Shown: positions 8,469 to 17,557 of the stretch, in pieces | Layout: every line of letters starts with the position of its first letter | How positions within the stretch are numbered: the stretch's first letter is position 1 | NCBI RefSeq assembly: GCF_021283305.1 | Contig: NZ_JAJSOK010000021.1 | Coordinates: forward strand, 1 to 64,000 | Direction: 5' to 3' | DNA length: 64,000 nucleotides | Source: Pseudonocardia kujensis | GTDB taxonomy: Bacteria; Actinomycetota; Actinomycetes; Mycobacteriales; Pseudonocardiaceae | The notes under the pieces: model-generated | Database searches by the model: none | Seen by the model: only the letters and a program-made list of their open reading frames with translations | What the model was told of the DNA's origin: nothing | Program-made: the position numbers and the translations under genes

Positions 8469-8869
8469 CAGGCGTCCCCGAGCGCGGCGGCCCGGGAGGT
8501 GTACAGCGCGAGGGTCCGGTCCATGCCGGTGATCTGCAGCGGCCGCAGCACCCGCCGCGAGTCCGCCACCACCCGCAGCGCCACGCCGCGCTCCTCCGCG
8601 CCGCGGTGGGCGAGGGCGACCGCGGTCAGCCCGACCGAGGTGAAGAAGTCGACGCCGGTCAGGTCCAGGACGAGGACCGCCGGCTGCGCCTGCAGCTCCG
8701 CCTGCAGGGTCTCGTCCAGCCCGGCGGCGGTGACGAGGTCGATCTCGCCGGCGACGGCGACGACGGTGGCGCGGTCGAGGCGCTCGATGTCGACGGTCAG
8801 CGCGTCGTCCGGTCCCGCGCGCAGGAGTGGGTTGATCTCGGCCGTGCCCGAGGTGCGCCGTACCTGCAT
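8468..8869 (-). CDS. STAS-domain anti-sigma factor antagonist
   Basis: The product (133 aa) has a central STAS domain: VVAVAGEIDLVTAAGL near residues 36-51 and LVLDLTGVDFFTSVGLTAV near 66-84, with the phosphorylatable Ser in DFFTSVG. It should be phosphorylated by the RsbW-like kinase encoded next and dephosphorylated by one of the SpoIIE phosphatases. The ATG at 8867-8869 is chosen because the long upstream extension of the frame is Arg/Pro/Ala junk and a GAAGGGCGG ribosome site precedes this ATG. Confidence 0.88.
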   Translation of the reverse strand: MQVRRTSGTAEINPLLRAGPDDALTVDIERLDRATVVAVAGEIDLVTAAGLDETLQAELQAQPAVLVLDLTGVDFFTSVGLTAVALAHRGAEERGVALRVVADSRRVLRPLQITGMDRTLALYTSRAAALGDA

Positions 8870-9123
8870 CGTCCGCCCTTCACCCGCCCGACCCGCGGGG
8901 CGATCCGTCGGCGGGCCGGGCGCGCGGCGCACGCGAGGTGATCCGGTCCCGGCCCCGGGCGGGAGGCTACGCGCCCGCTCGGCACGCCTCCAGCGGGAGC
9001 GGACCCGGCGCGCGGACGTCACGGACCGGGCTGGGTGGCGGCGCGGGCCCGGACGGCCCGCGGGATGACGGCCGGTGGCGCACCGCACCCCTCGAACGGT
9101 GGCCGACCGGCCGGCGCCGGTCT

Positions 9124-9136
9124 TGAACGGCGTTCA
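9124..9136. promoter_or_regulatory. Inverted repeat TGAAC-GGC-GTTCA, candidate TetR operator
   Basis: The 307 bases between the STAS gene (5' end 8869) and the TetR gene hold no other gene that I see. A 13-base inverted repeat with perfect 5-base arms lies 41 bases before the TetR ATG at 9177. TAGTAG/TAGCGT sequences at 9158-9166 could be the -10 of the same promoter. Autoregulation is the simplest reading but is inference. Confidence 0.45.
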
Positions 9137-9176
9137 GTATCGACGCACGCCCCAACCTAGTAGCGTGCGCGCCGTC

Positions 9177-9752
9177 ATGACGGGGAGGGTGCGGCTCGAC
9201 GTCGCGACGCGGCGCGAGCAGCTGCTGGCCGCGGGCATCGCCCTGTTCGGCTCCCGCCCCTATGCCGAGGTCGAGATCGCCGACATCGCCCGGGCCGCCG
9301 GCGTCTCCCGCGGGCTGCTCTACCACTACTTCCCGGACAAGCGGAGCTTCTTCGCCGCCGTCGTCGGCCGCCAGGTCGCCGAGCTCGCCCGGGTCACCCG
9401 CACCGACCCCGCCGACCCGCCCGGCGTCCGGCTGCGCGCCGGCGTCGACGCCTACTTCGACTTCATCGAGGCCCACCCGCAGTGGTACCGCTCGCTGTAC
9501 CGCAGCACCGCCAACGCCGACGACGTCGTGCGCGGCCTCCTCGACGAGGCCCACTCCCGTCAGGCCGACGGCATCGTCTCGCTCTTCCCCGGTCTCGACC
9601 CCACCCCCGTCCAGCGCCTCGCCGTCCGCAGCTGGATCGCCTTCCTCGCCAGCGCCGGCATCGGGTGGCTCGAGGGCGTGCCCGCCCCTCGGGACGAGGT
9701 GCGGGAGACGTGCTGTGCGGCGCTGCTCGCGGCGCTGGGGATCGAGGCCTGA
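9177..9752 (+). CDS. TetR/AcrR-family transcriptional regulator
   Basis: The product (191 aa) is a one-component repressor. The HTH is ADIARAAGVSRGLLYHYFPDKRSFF near residues 35-60, the textbook TetR N-terminal motif. The all-helical ligand domain follows, with WYRSLYRSTAN and WIAFLASAGIGWLEG segments seen in TetR proteins answering hydrophobic ligands. The ATG at 9177 gives the usual 14-residue lead before the HTH domain; a longer in-frame start at 9075 adds an unlikely Arg/Pro-rich leader. The nearest downstream gene is the nitrilase-like gene 272 bp away, which may or may not be its target. Confidence 0.87.
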   Translation: MTGRVRLDVATRREQLLAAGIALFGSRPYAEVEIADIARAAGVSRGLLYHYFPDKRSFFAAVVGRQVAELARVTRTDPADPPGVRLRAGVDAYFDFIEAHPQWYRSLYRSTANADDVVRGLLDEAHSRQADGIVSLFPGLDPTPVQRLAVRSWIAFLASAGIGWLEGVPAPRDEVRETCCAALLAALGIEA

Positions 9753-10024
9753 CGAGCGGGCGCCGTGCTCCACCCTGCTCGCGGCCGTCCGGCCGACCAC
9801 GGACGACACCGCCGAGCTCGAGACACTGCTGCGTCGCCCGGGTGCCGAGCACTCTCTGCGTCACGGGGTCGAGGCGGGGCGACCCGAGGCACGCCCGGCG
9901 CCTCTCCCGGATCCGGGGCCGAGCGGAGCAGGGGCCACATGGCCCATGGCTCCCGGGCCCGCCGGGGTGCATCGTCGAGCGTGGCCCGCCCTCCGGCGGG
10001 GCGTCGTGCGGGCGAGGAGGCTCC

Positions 10025-11110
10025 GTGATCGAGCCCTACCAGGTCGTCGGTCTCGTCCCGACCATGCGGGGCATCCGCTACCGCGACGAGATCAAACGGA
10101 ACATCGAGCACCTCGGCCACCTGATGAAGGCGGCGTCGTGGCTGTCGGCGATGGCCCTGCCGGTCCGCCTGATCACCATCCCCGAGGGTGCGCTGCAGGG
10201 CTTCAACGACGAGGTGCTCGACCACGACCACGAGTGGTTCGCCGCGGAGTGCGCGATCGACATCCCCGGCTCGGAGACCGACGCGCTCGGTGCCTTGGCC
10301 GCCAGGTGGGACGCCTACGTCATGGCCACCGCCAAGGCGCGGCACCCGGAGTTCCCCGGCCGCTTCTTCAACGTCGGGTTCGCGATCTCCCCGGCCGAGG
10401 AGATCGTGCTCGTCCACCACAAGGTGACGCCCCTGCAGCCGGTGGAGCACTCGGTGACCCCGCACAACGTCTGGGACCGCTGGGTCGAGCTCTACGGCGA
10501 CGGGCTCGACGCCTTCTACCCCGTGGCGGACACCGAGATCGGCCGGCTCGGCGTGATGATGGCCAACGAGGCCTCGTACCCGGAGAACGCGCGCGGGCTC
10601 GCGATGAACGGCTGCGAGGTGGCCTACCGCGGCCCCTACCCGCACCCGCACGCCGGCAACGGCTTCTACGAGATCCAGAACCGGGCCAGGGCGCTGGACA
10701 ACAACATGTACGTGATCGCCAACCAGGTCGGCACGTACTACCTGGACGCCGAGTCGGACATCCCCATCGACACCTTCGGCTCGGCCAGCATGGTCTGCGA
10801 CTACCGCGGCGCCGTCGTGGGCCAGGTGGGCTACGCCGGGCACTCCACCTACGTCGCCGGCACGATCGACGTCCAGGCACTGCGCGACTTCCGCTCCCGC
10901 GCCCAGTTCGGCAACTGGCTGAAGGACCTCACGACCGAGCAGTACCAGGTCATCTACCGCGAGCCGATCTACCCGAAGAACCTCTACCTGGACCGGAAGC
11001 CGTACGCGCACGACGAGTACCGGCGCAAGGTGACCGAGAAACAGGTCGAGCTCCTGCACGAGCGGGACATCTGGCGCCGCCCCGACCCGGGCACCCGGGA
11101 CGACGGCTGA
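10025..11110 (+). CDS. Nitrilase-superfamily protein lacking the catalytic Cys
   Basis: The product (361 aa) has the carbon-nitrogen hydrolase fold. Glu54 (TIPEGAL) and Lys133 (VHHKVTP) match the first two members of the Glu-Lys-Cys triad. Where the family has G-x-x-x-C-(Y/N)-(D/E)-x-x-(F/Y)PE, this protein reads GVMMANEASYPE, placing Ala180 at the nucleophile. The remaining fold motifs (RARALDNNMYVIANQVG, GSASMVCDYRG) are intact, so it looks like a maintained but probably non-hydrolytic protein. The GTG at 10025 has GAGGAGG eight bases upstream. It stands alone, and its function is unknown. Confidence 0.85.
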   Translation: MIEPYQVVGLVPTMRGIRYRDEIKRNIEHLGHLMKAASWLSAMALPVRLITIPEGALQGFNDEVLDHDHEWFAAECAIDIPGSETDALGALAARWDAYVMATAKARHPEFPGRFFNVGFAISPAEEIVLVHHKVTPLQPVEHSVTPHNVWDRWVELYGDGLDAFYPVADTEIGRLGVMMANEASYPENARGLAMNGCEVAYRGPYPHPHAGNGFYEIQNRARALDNNMYVIANQVGTYYLDAESDIPIDTFGSASMVCDYRGAVVGQVGYAGHSTYVAGTIDVQALRDFRSRAQFGNWLKDLTTEQYQVIYREPIYPKNLYLDRKPYAHDEYRRKVTEKQVELLHERDIWRRPDPGTRDDG

Positions 11111-11219
11111 CGACGGCCCACCACGGGGTGCCGGCCGGCCTCACCGCAGCTTCTCGATCCCGGGCGCCGGGGCCTCGAGGGGCGCTCGACGGGCTCCGCC
11201 TGCGGTGTCGCCCGGGCGG

Positions 11220-11840
11220 TCAGGAGGCGGCGGCGACCGGCTGCCGGAGAATGGTCCGCAGGGTCGCGGGGTCGGCCCGCCGGGGGTCACCGAGGTAGAT
11301 CTCGTGGTGCCGGCCGACCATGGTCAGGCCGTGCTCCGGGATGAACTCGTGGTGCATGCGCCGCAGCAGGGGCGCCTCGTCGTCGTAGGCGCCGACGTGA
11401 AGCGCCTGGACGCAGCGGCCTTCCGCCAGGGTCTCCACGCGGACGTCGTGCAGCCGGACGGGCGCCTTCCGGGCGGCGACCTGCTCGACCGCCGTGTCCA
11501 CCATCTCCCCCGTGATCCAGTCCGGCGTCATGATCATGAGCGTCCAGTCCCACCGGGACTTGTCCCGGGCCGCGGTGAAGGCGTCCATGTCGTCGGCCCA
11601 CCAGAGGCCTTCCAGCGGCATGACCACGTAGTCGCGGCCGAGCTCCTTCCTGCTGAGGAACTTCAGCGCGTACGCCAGGGGGTAGAGCGCCGACACCGCG
11701 GCCTCGTACACCGGGGTGTTCGGGTCGCCGTGGCCGTCGATCATCAGGTACCGGAGGTCCGGCACGTCGAGCACCTCCGGCGCGTCGCGTTTCGCCGTGT
11801 AGCACGGCAGCTCCCGCTTCAGGTCCACCTTGGTCGCCAC
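11220..11840 (-). CDS. GyrI-like small-molecule-binding domain protein
   Basis: The product (206 aa) is a free-standing GyrI-like/AraC-effector-binding domain, as in proteins annotated 'GyrI-like domain-containing'. Family features are LRYLMIDGHGDPNTP-YEAAV near residues 30-50, LYPLAYALKF, and a C-terminal half with VQALHVGAYDDEAP and HHEIYLGDPRRADP. These domains bind small hydrophobic or cationic molecules, and some hydrolyse cyclopropanoid metabolites; the role here is not known. The start is GTG at 11840. It converges on the nitrilase-like gene and is not in an operon with the minus-strand gene upstream, which is 79 bp away. Confidence 0.8.
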   Translation of the reverse strand: MATKVDLKRELPCYTAKRDAPEVLDVPDLRYLMIDGHGDPNTPVYEAAVSALYPLAYALKFLSRKELGRDYVVMPLEGLWWADDMDAFTAARDKSRWDWTLMIMTPDWITGEMVDTAVEQVAARKAPVRLHDVRVETLAEGRCVQALHVGAYDDEAPLLRRMHHEFIPEHGLTMVGRHHEIYLGDPRRADPATLRTILRQPVAAAS

Positions 11841-11919
11841 GGGCCCCCCGATGCTGCACGTCAGGACGGCGCGGAGGCCGGATCCTCCCGCCCCCGACCC
11901 GGGACGCCGCCGCCGCGGA

Positions 11920-12153
11920 TCATCTCAGCTCCTCCGGAGGCGGCCCGAGCAGCTCGCGCACGGCCTCGCAGCCCTCCTCGGTGATCAGCTGGTCGACGTA
12001 GAGCTCGCGGAGGATCTTGAACTCCGGCGGCTCGTCCTCGTGGACGACGATCCGGTCCGCGCCGTGCTGCGCGGCCAGCGCGTTCACGGCCTCCTTGACG
12101 TCGTGGAACGACGCGTCCAGCTCGTCGGCCAGCTCACGCATCCGCTTGATCAT
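11920..12153 (-). CDS. Small acidic hypothetical protein
   Basis: The product has 77 aa, is highly charged and predicted helical, and carries no signal peptide or membrane segment. It begins MIKRMRELADELDASFHD and ends in a PPPEELR tail. GGAGG sits five bases before the ATG at 12153, and codon use is typical of a real gene, but I recognise no family. It lies between the GyrI-like gene (same strand, 79 bp downstream) and the divergent response-regulator gene. A toxin-antitoxin role was considered and not supported because no partner gene is adjacent. Confidence 0.6.
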   Translation of the reverse strand: MIKRMRELADELDASFHDVKEAVNALAAQHGADRIVVHEDEPPEFKILRELYVDQLITEEGCEAVRELLGPPPEELR

Positions 12154-12367
12154 CCGTGCCTCCGGTTCCGCCGTCGGGCCCTGCGCCGGGGAGGTCTCAC
12201 GCGCCCGTGGTCCCCCGGATAGCTCGCCGGGCCCCGTCCGACACCCGTGGAATTCTCCCCCTCCCGTCCGGCCACCGGGGCGCGAACCTGTCGATCCGCT
12301 GACGATCGCGCGCCCACCAGGGGTGGTGCCGCCGCTCGGTCGGCACGACGCCGCACCTCGGAGCACC

Positions 12368-13139
<772 letters not shown>

Positions 13140-13153
<14 letters not shown>

Positions 13154-14549
13154 CTCCCCGACGGGGTCCGCCGCCCCGCCCCGCCCGCCCAACCTGCTGC
13201 GGCGCAGGCTGCCCCTGCGCTGGCGCATCGCGGTCGCCTTCGCCGTGGTCTCGCTGGCGATCACCGGCCTGCTCGCCCTGGCGACCTGGCACCTCGCGTC
13301 GGGATTCCTGCTGGCCAAGCGGGAGCAGGGCGCGACGATGCAGGCCGCGGTCGACGCGCGACTGGTACAGGAGACGCTGCACGACCCGGTCCGGGACGGG
13401 TCCGGCGACCTGCTCACCGGCCTCGCCGGGGGTGGGGACGGGGCGGTCGCCCTGCGCCGCAACGGCACCTGGACGACGAGCGGCCGGCGGTTCGACGTCG
13501 ACGCGCTCCCCGACGACCTGCTCGCCCTGGCCGGCTCCGGGACGCCGGCGCGGCAGCGGATCATCGCGGGCGGGATCCCGGTGCTGGCCGTGGCGATCCC
13601 TCTGCCGGACGCGGTCTACGTCGAGCTCGCGCCCCTCAACGGGCTCGACACGACGCTGCGGTTCCTCAGCGGGGTGCTGGTGGCCGGGGTGGGTGTCAGC
13701 GGGTTGCTCGGCCTGGGGCTGGGCGGCTGGGCGGGCCGGCGCGCGCTGCGCCCGCTGACCGAGCTGCGCGACGCGGCCGCCCGGGTCGCCGCCGGCGACC
13801 TCGACGCCCGGCTCCCCGCGCAGGACGACGCCGACCTCGCGCCCCTGGCCGCGACCTTCAACCGCACCGCGGAGGATCTCCAGCGACGGGTCCGCCGCGA
13901 CGCGCGCTTCGCCGGCGACGTGAGCCACGAGCTGCGCTCCCCGCTGACCACCCTGGTCAACGCCGTCGCCGTGCTGCGCCGCCGTCGCGCGGAGCTCCCG
14001 CCGACCGCCCGGCAGGCCGTCGACCTGCTCGACGCGGACGTGCACCGCTTCCGGAAGATGGTCACCGACCTGCTGGAGATCTCCCGGGACGAGCACGTCG
14101 ACCCGGCCGACCTCGAGGTGTGCGACGTGGTCGACATCGTCACGCACGCCGTCGGGACCCGGACGGGCGTCGCCGTGGAGGTCGTCGGGACGCCACCCAC
14201 GATCGAGGTGGACCGCCGCCGCCTCGACCGGGTCGTCGGCAACCTGCTGGACAACGCGGACCACCACGCAGGCGGGGCCGTCCGGGTCGGGGTGGCGGCG
14301 GCGGACGACGGCGTGCGGATCGAGGTGGACGACGCCGGCCCCGGGATCCCGCCCGAGTTCCGCGAGGAGGTGTTCGAGCGGTTCGCCCGCGGGGCCACGG
14401 CCGGGCGGCGCGACGAGGCCGGCGGGACGGGCCTCGGCCTGGCCCTCGTCGCCCGGCACGTCCGGGCCCACCACGGCCGGATCCGCGTCGAGGACAGTCC
14501 CGCGGGCGGTGCCCGGATCGTCGTCGAGCTGCCGGGGGACCGGCGATGA
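13140..14549 (+). CDS. Membrane sensor histidine kinase (HAMP, HisKA, HATPase)
   Basis: The product (469 aa) is the partner kinase of the preceding regulator. A membrane helix is at about residues 28-50 and a second at 174-197, enclosing an extracytoplasmic sensor of about 120 residues. HAMP follows (about 197-250), then HisKA with phosphoacceptor His263 in DVSHELRSPL, and a HATPase with NLLDNADHHAGG, DDAGPGIPPEF and GGTGLGLALV. The ATG overlaps the regulator gene by 14 bases, indicating coupled translation. The signal is not evident from the sensor domain. Confidence 0.88.
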
Positions 14550-14800
14550 CCGACCAGCACGGACACGGACACGGACGGGCGCTCGGCCGGGTCGCGGTGA
14601 TCGCCGTCGTGGCAGGGATGGCAGCGGCGTGCGGGGTCGGCACCGAGGACCACCCGCAGCGCATCGACCCGACGCTGGTGGCACCCGCCCCGACGCCGAC
14701 GGTGACCGTGGTGCCCGACCCGCCCTCGCCGTCCCGAGCGCCCGGTAACACCCCCGCCACGTCGAGGTCCCGGGAAACGACGACCCCGGGCCGCCACTGA
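14546..14800 (+). CDS. Small putative lipoprotein of the two-component operon
   Basis: The product has 84 aa. A short His-rich N terminus (HGHGHGR) is followed by a hydrophobic stretch and a lipobox-like GMAAAC with Cys29 as the candidate lipidated residue. The rest is Thr/Pro/Ser-rich and probably disordered at the cell surface. The ATG overlaps the kinase stop (ATGA), so it is part of the operon. A short lipoprotein next to a kinase may tune the sensor, but that is inference; the lipobox lacks the usual Leu at -3. Confidence 0.6.
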   Translation: MTDQHGHGHGRALGRVAVIAVVAGMAAACGVGTEDHPQRIDPTLVAPAPTPTVTVVPDPPSPSRAPGNTPATSRSRETTTPGRH

Positions 14801-14827
14801 GACCGCCCGTCCACCCGGACCACCCAC

Positions 14828-14852
14828 GTGTGTTCCGCCGCGCAACGGGTAC
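14828..14852 (+). promoter_or_regulatory. Candidate SigB/SigF-type promoter before the PucR gene
   Basis: GTGT (14828-14831), 15 bases, GGGTAC (14847-14852) is a full match to the stress-sigma pattern GNNT, 14-16 bases, GGGTA(C/T). It ends 37 bases before the GTG of the regulator gene. It is the best of the three such sites in the window. Confidence 0.45.
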
Positions 14853-14889
14853 GGCCGTCCACCGGAACCGCGGGAGAGGAGCCCCTCGC

Positions 14890-16071
14890 GTGACCGACGA
14901 GCCGCCCACCGTGCCCCGGCTGGTGTCCGAGGTGGTCGGCCGCCTGCCGAGCGTGCTCGAGGAGGTCGCCGGGCAGCTCGCGACGCAGCACCCCGGCTAC
15001 GCGGGCTTCGTCGACACCGAGTTCCGGAACGTCCTGGCGGGGGCCGAGGCGTTCACCGAGCGGGTGTTCCGCGTCGCGGCCGAGGGTCATCACAGCCGGT
15101 CGGGCTTCGTGACCGACGGGGAGCGCGCGCTGTTCATGACCATCGGGCGCGAGCACTACCACCAGCACCAGGACATCGACGCGCTGCTGGCCGCCTACCG
15201 GATCGGCGCCGCCGTGGCGTGGCGCCACATCGCCGACGTCGCACTGGGGCACCGACTGCCGTCCACGCGGTTCGCCGGCCTCGCCGCGGCCGTGTTCGCC
15301 GCCGTCGAGGAACTGTCCGCCGCGAGCCGGCAGGGCTACGTCGCCGCCGAGAGCGAACGCCGGCAGAGCGTCCGGCGGCACCGCCACGAGCTGCTCGAGC
15401 TGCTGCTCTCCGAGGGCCCCAGCCGCACCGCGATCGACGCCGTGGCGGCGCGCGCGGACTGGCCGGTGCCGGAGTGCGCGGCGGTGGTGCTGGTCGACGA
15501 CACCGAACTCCGCGAGCAGCTCGACGGCCACGGCGTGGTCGGGGACGGGCCGGTCCTCGTGGTCCCCGATCCCGACCGGCCGGGCCGCAGCGAGCACCTG
15601 CGGTCCCTGCTGCACGGCCGGGGCGCCGTGCTCGGCAGCACCGTGCCGGTCGACCGCCTCCACACCGGGCTCGAGCTGGCCCGCCTGGCCGCGCGGCTGC
15701 GGGACGGGGGGCTGCTGACCGGCGATCCCCTCGTCGTCGACGACCACCTCGACGCCCTCATCGTGCACCGCGACGAGCAGCTCCTGGAGGCCCTGCGCAC
15801 CCGCCTGCTGGCGCCGGTGCTCGAGCTTCCCGGCTCCTCCGCCGACCGGCTGGTGGAGACCCTGGGCAGCTGGCTGTTGCACCTGGGCAACGGCAGGGCC
15901 GTGGCCGAGGAGCTGCACGTGCACCCGCAGACCGTGCGCTACCGGCTGGGCCGGCTGCGCGAGCTGCTGGACCTCGACACCCCCCGGCACCGGGCCGCGC
16001 TGCTCCTCGCGGTCGGCTGGCCGGGCACGGACCCGGCCGAGGGGAGCGGGACCGACGTGGCCCGGTCCTGA
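14890..16071 (+). CDS. PucR-family transcriptional regulator
   Basis: The product has 393 aa. The N-terminal 170 residues form an all-helical RsbT-co-antagonist/RsbRD-like sensory domain. A GGDEF-like middle region follows, and the C-terminal PucR HTH is GRAVAEELHVHPQTVRYRLGRLREL near residues 337-361. The GTG at 14890 is preceded by GGAGAGGAG. Members regulate purine, amino-acid or aromatic catabolism in actinobacteria. The closest enzyme gene, the convergent enolase-superfamily gene, is not obviously its target. The SigB-like promoter suggests stress-dependent expression. Confidence 0.83.
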   Translation: MTDEPPTVPRLVSEVVGRLPSVLEEVAGQLATQHPGYAGFVDTEFRNVLAGAEAFTERVFRVAAEGHHSRSGFVTDGERALFMTIGREHYHQHQDIDALLAAYRIGAAVAWRHIADVALGHRLPSTRFAGLAAAVFAAVEELSAASRQGYVAAESERRQSVRRHRHELLELLLSEGPSRTAIDAVAARADWPVPECAAVVLVDDTELREQLDGHGVVGDGPVLVVPDPDRPGRSEHLRSLLHGRGAVLGSTVPVDRLHTGLELARLAARLRDGGLLTGDPLVVDDHLDALIVHRDEQLLEALRTRLLAPVLELPGSSADRLVETLGSWLLHLGNGRAVAEELHVHPQTVRYRLGRLRELLDLDTPRHRAALLLAVGWPGTDPAEGSGTDVARS

Positions 16072-16260
16072 CCTGCTCGAGGGCCCGGTGCCCGGCCCGT
16101 CAGGTGCGTCCCATGAGCTGGGGCGGGGTGTGCCGGAGCACCGCGGCCGTCGATACGGGGACCAGGCCCCGACGACCCCCCCGAGGATCGAACCGAGGGC
16201 GAGCGCGAGGCCGATGAGCAGGGGTTCCCGGTCCGCGGCGTCCCATCCCTCACGGGACCC

Positions 16261-17376
16261 TCATGCCGCCCGGTACCCCTCGAGGTCGCGCTCCCTGACC
16301 TCGAGTCCGTGCCCGGGCCGCGACCGGTCCGGGCGCAGCACCCCGCCGTCACCGGGTTCGAGGACGCCGTCGAAGGCGAGGCGCTCGATCCGCTCGTGGT
16401 CGTGGAAGTACTCGAGGTGGCGCAGGTGCCAGACGGCCGTACCGACGTGCGCCGAGACCTGCGGCGCGCAGTGCAGCGAGAGGTCCAGGCTCCGCGCGTC
16501 GCAGAGGGCGGCGACGCGCAGCAGGGCGCTCGGCCCGCCGCACCGCGTGACGTCGGCCTGCAGGCAGTCCACGGCCCCGGCCGTGAGCATGTGGTGGAAG
16601 TAGGGCAGGTCGTAGCCGTACTCCCCCGCGGCGACGTCCATCCCGCCCGGTCCGCGGTCGCGCACCAGTCGCAGCCCCTCGAGATCGTCGGAGCTGACCG
16701 GCTCCTCGAGCCAGCGCACGTCGTGGTCGGCGAGCCGGTGGGCCCACTGGAGGGCCTGTTTGCGGGTCCAGGCCCCGTTGGCGTCGACGAAGAGCTCGAC
16801 CTCGTCGCCGACGGCCTTGCGCGCCGCCCGTACCCGGTGCGGATCGGCCCTCCGATCCCGCCCGACCTTCATCTTGACCCGCGGGATGCCGGCCTCCACC
16901 CAGCCGCACAGCTGCTCGACGAGGCGGCGGTCGTCGTAGGAGGTGAACCCGCCGCTGCCGTAGACCGGTGTCGCCTCGTGCACGGCGCCGAGCACGGTGC
17001 ACAGCGGCAGGCCCTGCAGCCGGGCGTGCAGGTCCCACAACGCGATGTCGACCGCGGAGATCGCCTCGGCGACCAGCCCGGGCCGGCCGAGGTTGCGCAC
17101 CGCGTGCAGCATCGCCGCCCAGGACGCGGCCGGGGTGGCAGCGTCGCGGCCGTGGACGATCTGGGCGAGCTTCCCGGTGACCACCCGTGCCGCGGCCGGT
17201 CCGGCGTAGGTGTAGCCGATGCCGGTGCGTCCACCTCCGTGGGCGCGCACGAGGACGAGGGTGGTGGAGTCCCAGCTCAGGGTGCCGTCGGACTCGGGGC
17301 CGTCGGTGGGGATCGTGTAGGCGGCCGCCTCGAGCTGCTCGACGACGACGGACGCCCGGTTCTCCGTGTCGGTCAT
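16261..17376 (-). CDS. Mandelate racemase/muconate-lactonizing-type enolase-superfamily enzyme
   Basis: The product (371 aa) has the capping domain plus TIM barrel of the superfamily. KMKVG near residues 168-172 gives the KxK base, DANGAW, WLEEP and AAGEYGYD carry the three Mg ligands, and LHCAPQVSAH supplies the His region typical of the mandelate racemase subgroup. These enzymes abstract a proton alpha to a carboxylate; substrate (sugar acid, mandelate-like acid) cannot be assigned. The ATG at 17376 has GGGAGGC just before it. It is divergent from the ThDP-enzyme operon across a 181-bp gap, so the two may share control. Confidence 0.85.
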   Translation of the reverse strand: MTDTENRASVVVEQLEAAAYTIPTDGPESDGTLSWDSTTLVLVRAHGGGRTGIGYTYAGPAAARVVTGKLAQIVHGRDAATPAASWAAMLHAVRNLGRPGLVAEAISAVDIALWDLHARLQGLPLCTVLGAVHEATPVYGSGGFTSYDDRRLVEQLCGWVEAGIPRVKMKVGRDRRADPHRVRAARKAVGDEVELFVDANGAWTRKQALQWAHRLADHDVRWLEEPVSSDDLEGLRLVRDRGPGGMDVAAGEYGYDLPYFHHMLTAGAVDCLQADVTRCGGPSALLRVAALCDARSLDLSLHCAPQVSAHVGTAVWHLRHLEYFHDHERIERLAFDGVLEPGDGGVLRPDRSRPGHGLEVRERDLEGYRAA

Positions 17377-17414
17377 GCCTCCCGCCTACCCCCGCGCGCC
17401 GGCCTCGAGGACCC

Positions 17415-17446
17415 CGAAACCGTTTCGTCAGGCAATCGCAGGGTCG
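17415..17446. promoter_or_regulatory. Palindrome CGAAAC-C-GTTTCG and overlapping promoter-like motif
   Basis: A 13-base palindrome with perfect 6-base arms (17415-17427) lies in the divergent region between the enolase-superfamily and ThDP-enzyme genes. Its right arm overlaps GTTT (17422), followed 15 bases later by GGGTCG (17441-17446), which is close to a SigB/SigF-type promoter with one -10 mismatch. It could be a LacI/GntR-type operator blocking that promoter. Support is by motif only. Confidence 0.35.
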
Positions 17447-17557
17447 GATGCCGCGCCCGACACCGACCGGACGGGTAGCCGTGGAGCAGGACCCCGAGGG
17501 GCACTGCCCCGGGGCCGCCGAGACCGCACACGACGACGCTACGAGGTGGGAGCGGCA

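Noticed and set aside
11920..12153. Antitoxin-like small acidic gene
   Set aside because: No toxin-like gene is adjacent and no DNA-binding or antitoxin motif is visible; left as hypothetical.
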